Shown here in pieces: positions 5,684-9,115 of a stretch of DNA of 9,115 bases (positions within the stretch are counted from its first letter, which is position 1; every line of letters starts with the position of its first letter). The notes below the pieces were generated by a model. The model made no database searches. It saw only the letters and a list, made by a program, of their open reading frames with translations, and had not been told where the DNA came from. Position numbers and translations under genes: made by a program. Origin of the DNA: Lachnospiraceae bacterium. Its GTDB lineage: Bacteria > Bacillota > Clostridia > Lachnospirales > Lachnospiraceae. The stretch spans positions 1 to 9,115 of the forward strand of contig DPZM01000008.1 of the NCBI GenBank assembly GCA_003535955.1, read 5' to 3'.

Positions 5684-5836
5684 ATATAATCCTCTACACC
5701 CCAAAGCAAAAAGCCGATCTCTCTTCCCCGGCGAACGTATCATGTCCTCTGTGTTTATTATCCGGTCTATATCAGGATCCAAAGGAATAGGCTGTTCAAG
5801 ACATTCCGGATATATAATTATCCTGCAGATAAACGA
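5669..5836 (-). pseudogene. Open stretch directly after the PNPOx-like stop, origin unknown
   Basis: In the same frame as the PNPOx-like gene and starting right after its TGA, 55 sense codons run to a TGA at 5671-5669. The translation includes ECLEQPIPLDPDIDRIINTED and looks protein-like, but has no good start or ribosome site. It may be a remnant of another gene or a formerly longer read-through tail. I do not recognise it. The rest of 5570-5836 shows nothing else I can support. Confidence 0.25.
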
Positions 5837-6235
5837 TCAGAACTTTACTGTTTCGGGTGCTGATGTAAATGAACTGAATGTTGCTGTTGCGTCCTCCAAA
5901 TAGAATACCTCTGTATTTCCGTCATCCGCCGAATACATTCCCTGAAGTGACGGATAAGCATCAAGCATCGACTGTCTTGCTTCCCTTCTGTCATCCTCTA
6001 CAAGCGTTGCAGACACTCTCAGCCATTCGGGACCCATGCATGCACATATCTCCACCTTCGGGTTGGCGTGGATCTGTTTTGAAACATCCTTGGATTTCCC
6101 GGTCTGTATGTACAGCCTGCCCTCATAGTTATGGATCGTACCGAAAGGCCTTACACGAGGCTGATCTCCATCCATCGTTGCAAGATAATACGTGCCTGCA
6201 TCTTTTAAAAATTTCTCTACTCTTTCCATTTTCAT
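5837..6235 (-). CDS. Pyridoxamine 5'-phosphate oxidase-family (PNPOx-like) flavin-fold protein
   Basis: 132 residues from the ATG at 6235, with AGGAAGGAAG directly upstream; a GTG at 6268 in frame has no such site. The split-barrel fold is shown by FLKDAGTYYLATMDGDQPRVRPF (residues 9-31, cited by span), GRLYIQTGKSKDVSKQI (39-55), NPKVEICACMGPEWLRVSAT (58-77) and EVFYLEDATATF (109-120). Relatives bind FMN or a related cofactor (F420, haem) and are mostly uncharacterised reductases; the nitroimidazole-resistance (Nim) proteins are distant kin. A soluble cytosolic oxidoreductase is inferred. Length is normal for the single-domain clostridial group. It stands alone, with a promoter far upstream and a long structured leader. 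Confidence 0.85.
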   Translation of the reverse strand: MKMERVEKFLKDAGTYYLATMDGDQPRVRPFGTIHNYEGRLYIQTGKSKDVSKQIHANPKVEICACMGPEWLRVSATLVEDDRREARQSMLDAYPSLQGMYSADDGNTEVFYLEDATATFSSFTSAPETVKF

Positions 6236-6461
6236 ATTCTTCCTTCCTGTTATGTATTGCCCTCTCACCTTCGTTCGGCGGCCAGTCTAAGTCATAAGGA
6301 CTCCACCACTTCGTGGTTTCCACGCTACGCTTCGGTCCACTCAGGACAATCATCCACCGGATGATCTGCGACCCTCATGACGAATGTCTGGAACCATCCT
6401 GAATTTTAATAAAAGCTGTTCGTACTCCTGAGCCGTTGGCTGCCCCCCTGTCGGTGTCTTT
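6236..6461 (-). promoter_or_regulatory. Long leader of the PNPOx-like gene with competing hairpins
   Basis: If transcription starts from the promoter at 6468-6496, a leader of about 225 bases precedes the gene. It contains the hairpin ATCATCC-GGT-GGATGAT (6365-6349 on the minus strand) and a cluster at 6327-6305 in which one CCAC can pair either with an upstream GTGG (GTGG-AAA-CCAC) or a downstream one (CCAC-GAA-GTGG), which exclude each other. It is GC-rich compared with other gaps here and has no long ORF with a good start. It may be a cis-acting RNA, or decayed repeat or coding DNA. I match it to no known riboswitch class. Confidence 0.35.
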
Positions 6462-6467
6462 TATCAC

Positions 6468-6496
6468 ATTTTATTTCGCGCAATATATGATGTCAA
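6468..6496 (-). promoter_or_regulatory. Consensus vegetative promoter, minus strand
   Basis: On the minus strand: perfect TTGACA (6496-6491), a 17-bp spacer and TAAAAT (6473-6468). The only intact gene it points toward is the PNPOx-like gene, starting 233 bp downstream. Between 6497 and 6636 I see no supported gene on either strand. Confidence 0.6.
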
Positions 6497-6636
6497 GTTC
6501 TATTTTCTTCACAAATTCCGTGTCTTCGTGTTATGTTTCATGGCAAACGCCCTGTTCGACCAGATATTTATCGTATTTCTGCCCTGGGAAACCTTCGGTC
6601 TGGGATTTGCGACATCGGTTTCCGATGTGAACGGTC

Positions 6637-7029
6637 GATTTTTGGGAAGGTCTGACATTTGAGCAGGTTTGCAAGGATCATATTCCGCAGATAAAGCACA
6701 AATTGGGCATATCAGGGGTTTTGACTGAGTGTTCTGCATGGTCGGTAAAAGCTGACAGGGATGAAGATGTTTCCGGAACACAAATTGATTTGTTGATAGA
6801 CAGAAAAGATATGGTTGTATCTCTGTGCGAAATAAAATTTTCTGTAAAAGAATATGAGATCACAAAAGATTATGATATGAAACTTAGAAATAAAATCGGG
6901 ACTTTTTCTGAGGTTACCAAATGCAGAAAATCAATTCAGCTTGTGATGATAACTACATATGGAGTGAAAAAAAGCACTCACACAAGTACTTGCTTTGTGT
7001 CAGTGCTCATAAACATATTTTATCTTTAA
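6637..7029 (+). pseudogene. Truncated ATPase: C-terminal PD-(D/E)XK domain only
   Basis: An open frame follows a TGA at 6628-6630 and has no standard start before the recognisable sequence. It gives about 130 residues: FWEGLTFEQVCKDHIPQIK, LGISGVLTECSAWS, then GTQIDLLIDRKD and CEIKFS, the D...ExK pattern of a PD-(D/E)XK nuclease, and LVMITTYGVKK near the end. This is the C-terminal region of a group of prokaryotic AAA+/STAND ATPases (ATPase_2 with a DUF234-like nuclease-fold end), commonly seen in accessory DNA. The ATPase domain (usually some 300 residues) is gone, so the gene is 5'-truncated near 6631. It is more AT-rich than the flanking DNA. Its tail contains the terminator of the converging toxin-antitoxin operon. 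Confidence 0.7.
6967..7007 (-). terminator. Terminator of the brnT-antitoxin operon, inside the ATPase remnant
   Basis: AGCACT (6973-6978) pairs with AGTGCT (7002-7007) and ACACAA (6980-6985) with TTGTGT (6995-7000), separated by one C-C mismatch; on the minus strand a run of seven T follows (6973-6967). It lies about 70 bp past the antitoxin stop codon and within the coding tail of the opposing ATPase remnant. Confidence 0.78.
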
Positions 7030-7073
7030 TATTTTATATGCAGTACAGTCATACTTTCTGACTGTTAAATCCT

Positions 7074-7307
7074 TCACGCCCTTATCCGGGTAACACTCCT
7101 ATTGCGCTGTCCTACAGCCCTCATCATGGCCTCATATCTCTTTGGAGTTGTATTCGGATCGGTTTCCGGACAATCATCATCGTATACTTCCGAAAGACGA
7201 CCTTCCGCAAGAAGCTGATCCTGTTTTTTTCTTGCTGACTCAATCATATTTATCTGCTCTTGAGTAGGTTTTTGATCTTTATTTATTGTATATGTCACAT
7301 CTGCCAT
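7074..7307 (-). CDS. Probable antitoxin partner of BrnT, non-canonical
   Basis: 77 residues, charged and hydrophilic: TQEQINMIESARKKQDQLL (15-33) is probably helical, then DDDCPETDPNTTPKRYEAMM (43-62) and a basic tail GQRNRSVTRIRA. It lies 16 bp after the BrnT stop; a strong AAAGGAG site fills that gap, 9 bases before the ATG. By position it is the antitoxin, since BrnT is followed by BrnA in canonical loci. It lacks the ribbon-helix-helix end of BrnA. Short proteins with a D-C/S-PE-T-P motif and an Arg-rich end accompany BrnT in some Clostridia as far as I recall; I could not check this. The better ribosome site here would give antitoxin excess. Confidence 0.65.
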   Translation of the reverse strand: MADVTYTINKDQKPTQEQINMIESARKKQDQLLAEGRLSEVYDDDCPETDPNTTPKRYEAMMRAVGQRNRSVTRIRA

Positions 7308-7323
7308 AAAAATTTACTCCTTT

Positions 7324-7653
7324 CTATAAGCGTCCGCTTATATTATCATTATATGCAGCAATTTCGTATTTGTTAGCCAATCTTGCCGAGATAATTCGAA
7401 TATCTGTTTTTTGAGTAAACGTATTCTCTCTATCACAATATACTACAAACAAAACATCATGGACCAACCCGATAGTATTATATCTCTCTTCATCATCACT
7501 GTGCTCTTCGTCCAAATATTCTATCCTAAGATCATCATTGAATACCAAGGCAGCAGTCTTGAAATCTATCCCATGTTTTGACAAGTTAGCCCTGTCTTTA
7601 TCCTCGTCCCAAACAAATGAATAATCATTGGTTTGATAATACTTATCCGGCAT
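7324..7653 (-). CDS. brnT: BrnT-family ribonuclease toxin
   Basis: 109 residues. BrnT is a RelE-like-fold ribonuclease toxin that arrests translation. Markers in order: FVWDEDKDRANLSKHGIDF (13-31), matching the family F-WDE-K---N--KHG--F; DEERYNTIGLVHDVLFVVYCD (54-74, by span); and IRIISARLANKYEIAAY (85-101), the I-R-I-I-S-A-R---E--Y signature. Length is a little above the usual 90-100 because of an acidic insert (DEEHSDDEE, 48-56). GGAAGG lies 9 bases before the ATG. First gene of a two-gene operon with its own promoter and terminator. Confidence 0.9.
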   Translation of the reverse strand: MPDKYYQTNDYSFVWDEDKDRANLSKHGIDFKTAALVFNDDLRIEYLDEEHSDDEERYNTIGLVHDVLFVVYCDRENTFTQKTDIRIISARLANKYEIAAYNDNISGRL

Positions 7654-7690
7654 AAAACATAACCTTCCACTACATTTTGTCTATATTTTG

Positions 7691-7719
7691 ATTTTACTCT
7701 TAAATTTAACTATCTACAA
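7691..7719 (-). promoter_or_regulatory. Promoter of the brnT operon
   Basis: On the minus strand TTGTAG (7719-7714), a 17-bp spacer and TAAAAT (7696-7691), 38 bp before the start codon. Downstream, two CAAAAT hexamers (minus strand, 7690-7685 and 7679-7674) are 11 bp apart, one helical turn, and could be operator half-sites for autoregulation. The -35 box lies inside the end of the Arg-rich ORF. Confidence 0.55.
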
Positions 7720-7915
7720 GTGATTTCATATAATTGATTTGACTTATAGAATCAATCCGGCGATCAAGAATCACCCGGCGGTCACCATGACGACAATCAC
7801 CATGCCTCCGGTCACCCCTGCGTCTTTCGCTCATGAACCCTCGACTGTCGATCTCCTTCCTGCTTCCGGCACTTAAGGAACCGTCCCTGCCTTCCTCCAG
7901 TTCTATAACGTACAT
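7706..7915 (-). CDS. Small Arg-rich protein with GDRR repeats
   Basis: 69 residues if started at the ATG 7915; GAGGAA abuts that ATG too closely for a good site. A start at residue 28 (MSERRRGD) is equally possible. Residues 29-53 are a five-residue repeat: RRRGD RRHGD CRHGD RRVIL DRR. Low-complexity RR..DRR tracts occur in many bacterial proteins, often with no assigned role; here they suggest nucleic acid binding or a linker. The tail SISQINYMKSLVDS is not repetitive. It lies directly upstream of brnT in the same direction and overlaps the brnT promoter, so it may be an upstream partner or a leftover of a larger gene. Residues 8-14 are encoded by a REP-core-like sequence. Confidence 0.4.
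   Translation of the reverse strand: MYVIELEEGRDGSLSAGSRKEIDSRGFMSERRRGDRRHGDCRHGDRRVILDRRIDSISQINYMKSLVDS
7772..7816 (-). repeat. Three 15-bp imperfect tandem repeats
   Basis: On the minus strand the units GGTGACCGGAGGCAT, GGTGATTGTCGTCAT and GGTGACCGCCGGGTG follow each other without gap. They encode the GD(R/C)R repeat of the Arg-rich ORF. The 15-bp period keeps the frame, consistent with expansion under protein-coding constraint. Confidence 0.6.
7875..7893. repeat. Relic of the REP palindrome core
   Basis: GAACCGTCCCTG (7878-7889) matches exactly 12 bases of the right-palindrome loops at 566-577 and its counterpart in copy 2. Flanking AAGG/CCTT (7875-7878 / 7890-7893) still form a 4-bp stem, but the TGTC arms are absent. 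It lies within the start of the Arg-rich ORF. Confidence 0.5.
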
Positions 7916-7934
7916 TTCCTCATCTGAATTCTCC

Positions 7935-8394
7935 CAGTATGATTTCAGATTCTGCCCAAACAGGGGAAAATCATTCTATGAGTGGCAGATGGCCAAGAAA
8001 GGGATAAGCTATAAGAAGCGTCTTAAAGACAATATCGATACAGTCATTCCCCTGGTAGATTCATATGATGCATTCCTGGCAAAGATGAAGGACCTGGGAT
8101 AACTATATCAAATCCGGGAAGTCTTCCACCTACTATGAGTCCCACCGGGCGGATCTTATGATCTATGAATCCGCAGCCTCATTCCTAAAGCGAAACAGTA
8201 TATCCCCTGACGCAGATCCGGACACTTACCGGAATCAGGCAGCTACCCTTGAGGAGCAGCGTAACGTCCTTTATTCTGACCTGCAGGCTCTCCAGAAGGA
8301 GCGCAGGGAACTTGATACGGCAAAGCAAAACGTGGATATCATTATGAATGATACCCACGATAAAAGTACTGTCAAGAATAGAGAACGTGAATAG
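7935..8394 (+). pseudogene. Relaxase (MobA/VirD2-type) remnant, N-terminus and middle lost
   Basis: Two frames of one gene. The first (to the TAA at 8100-8102) has NRGKSFYEWQMAKKGISYKK, RLKDNIDTVIPLVDSYDAFL and AKMKDLG, the region after the relaxase nuclease core in the mobilisation proteins of clostridial integrative elements. The second, shifted by +1 and starting about 8101, has NYIKSGKSSTYYESHRADLM, then IYESAASFLKRN and a helical C-terminus with LEEQRNVLYSDLQALQKER and TAKQNVDIIM, the usual relaxase end. The HxH metal motif and catalytic Tyr region are absent. The jump from KDLG to YIKSGK implies an internal deletion as well as the frameshift. It cannot nick DNA. It marks past integration of a mobilisable or conjugative element. 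Confidence 0.75.
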
Positions 8395-8403
8395 ATCCTG
8401 TGA

Positions 8404-9111
8404 TCACTCTTCCCCGATCTTCCACTTCAGCGACCCCGATATCGGTTCTCTGTCATCTTCCGTCATGACAAATCCCAGAGATTTACCTTCCTCCATAAAG
8501 AACAGGTTCGCACTTCCGGGTTCATCAAAGAGCAGAAAGTCATCATCCCAGAATATGAATGACTCTTCCTCCACATCATCAAAACCCATACACCAGAACA
8601 TGGATCCCTGCTTAACAAGCTCGTTTATGAATTCTTCCCTGTCTATCTCATCTTCCAATTCTTCGTCATCCTCGATCATACTGTCATAGAACTGCGAGAA
8701 ATACTCCCTAAGATACAGCTCATCCATGATGCTGAGGCTTGCCGAGGCAAACATCGGTACCTCGGAATAGTTCTCTTCCGTGTGTCCGTCAAGATCGAAG
8801 TAACCCGACTCCCTGACATCATACGCGTTCTGTTTAGCATGTTCTATGAAGATGAACAACAGATACTCGCCAAACTCATCATATGTGTATTCATATTCCG
8901 GATCCAGCAGTTCATCATACATCTTCTCAATCTTCTTGCCGATCTCTGAAAGCTGTGCCTCCCCAAGATCATGAAACGCATCATTCCCGGAATATGTATT
9001 AAGAAGATACTTTATGATTCCCTTTCCAAAATCACCTATGTCAAGGTGTTCCACCGCCCTGGTCACTCCAAAAGTCCGCAGAAACCCGGATGCCATCTCA
9101 TTTGATATCAC
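8404..9111 (-). CDS. Very acidic protein of unknown function
   Basis: 235 residues from a GTG at 9111; the frame remains open to the window edge at 9115, so the start may lie outside. An ATG at 9096 is an alternative. I recognise no family. The protein is rich in Asp and Glu throughout (IEDDEELEDEIDREEFINEL at 143-162), with many aromatics: YEYTYDEFGEYLLFIFIEHA, SIMDELYLREYFSQFYDSMI and FIFWDDDFLLF. It has no signal peptide or membrane segment and is probably mostly helical in the N-terminal two thirds. Such composition occurs in immunity or inhibitor proteins and in nucleic-acid mimics, but that is conjecture. It converges on the relaxase remnant, with a 9-bp gap and no clear terminator. Confidence 0.6.
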   Translation of the reverse strand: MISNEMASGFLRTFGVTRAVEHLDIGDFGKGIIKYLLNTYSGNDAFHDLGEAQLSEIGKKIEKMYDELLDPEYEYTYDEFGEYLLFIFIEHAKQNAYDVRESGYFDLDGHTEENYSEVPMFASASLSIMDELYLREYFSQFYDSMIEDDEELEDEIDREEFINELVKQGSMFWCMGFDDVEEESFIFWDDDFLLFDEPGSANLFFMEEGKSLGFVMTEDDREPISGSLKWKIGEE

Positions 9112-9115
9112 TCTT

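Noticed and set aside
6129..6353. Minus-strand ORF with WWSPYDLDWPPNEGE
   Set aside because: The latter half overlaps the PNPOx-like gene in another frame; the first half covers the hairpin-rich leader. The start has no ribosome site. Kept only as part of the leader.
6432..6662. Plus-strand open stretch of hydrophobic codons (FYFLHKFRVFVLCF)
   Set aside because: Lies opposite the minus-strand consensus promoter; hydrophobic runs are expected from AT-rich DNA, no early start codon, no family match.
6509..6781. Minus-strand ORF of 90 codons
   Set aside because: Antisense to the recognisable ATPase remnant over much of its length, low-quality composition, no ribosome site.
8348..8689. Plus-strand Ser-rich ORF
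   Set aside because: Antisense to the acidic protein; Asp/Glu codons on the minus strand read as Ser-rich sequence on the plus strand.

Overview
The window looks like an accessory stretch of a low-to-mid GC Firmicutes chromosome, most likely a Clostridia/Lachnospiraceae relative. The grounds are strong GGAGG-type ribosome sites, textbook TTGACA-17-TATAAT promoters, the styles of the HflX and MGMT-like proteins, and a relaxase remnant of the kind carried by Clostridia integrative elements. The genus is inference only. Nearly every intact gene is on the minus strand.

Layout. 1-341: the start of a membrane metalloprotease-like gene (HELFH motif), running off the left edge. 457-2368: a module made of two near-identical 127-bp elements in direct orientation (457-583 and 2241-2367) flanking a HicAB toxin-antitoxin pair and a REP-associated tyrosine transposase (RAYT). 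Each element is two inverted REP-like palindromes around a minus-strand Rho-independent terminator. A solitary palindrome overlaps the RAYT stop codon, and a short relic of the palindrome core lies near 7878. 2300-5239: a compact operon reading MmcQ/YjbR-MGMT fusion, then HflX GTPase, then an EamA/DMT exporter. The exporter's last 22 codons and stop codon lie inside the second element.

5240-6636: decaying or poorly coding DNA around one intact gene, a PNPOx-like flavin-fold protein (5837-6235). A consensus minus-strand promoter about 230 bp upstream would give that gene a long leader rich in small, mutually exclusive hairpins. 6637-7029: a plus-strand remnant of the PD-(D/E)XK end of an ATPase, overlapped by the terminator of the facing operon. 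7074-7653: a BrnT-type toxin with an unusual downstream antitoxin. 7706-7915: a small Arg-rich repeat ORF. 7935-8394: a gutted conjugative relaxase pseudogene. 8404-9111: an unrecognised, very acidic protein.

Taken together: a housekeeping-like operon (HflX, MGMT fusion, exporter) embedded in accessory DNA holding two toxin-antitoxin systems, a REP/RAYT mobilisation system and mobile-element debris. The most distinctive feature is the REP element with a built-in terminator, which appears at gene 3' ends and has supplied a stop codon and C-terminal tail to a neighbouring protein.
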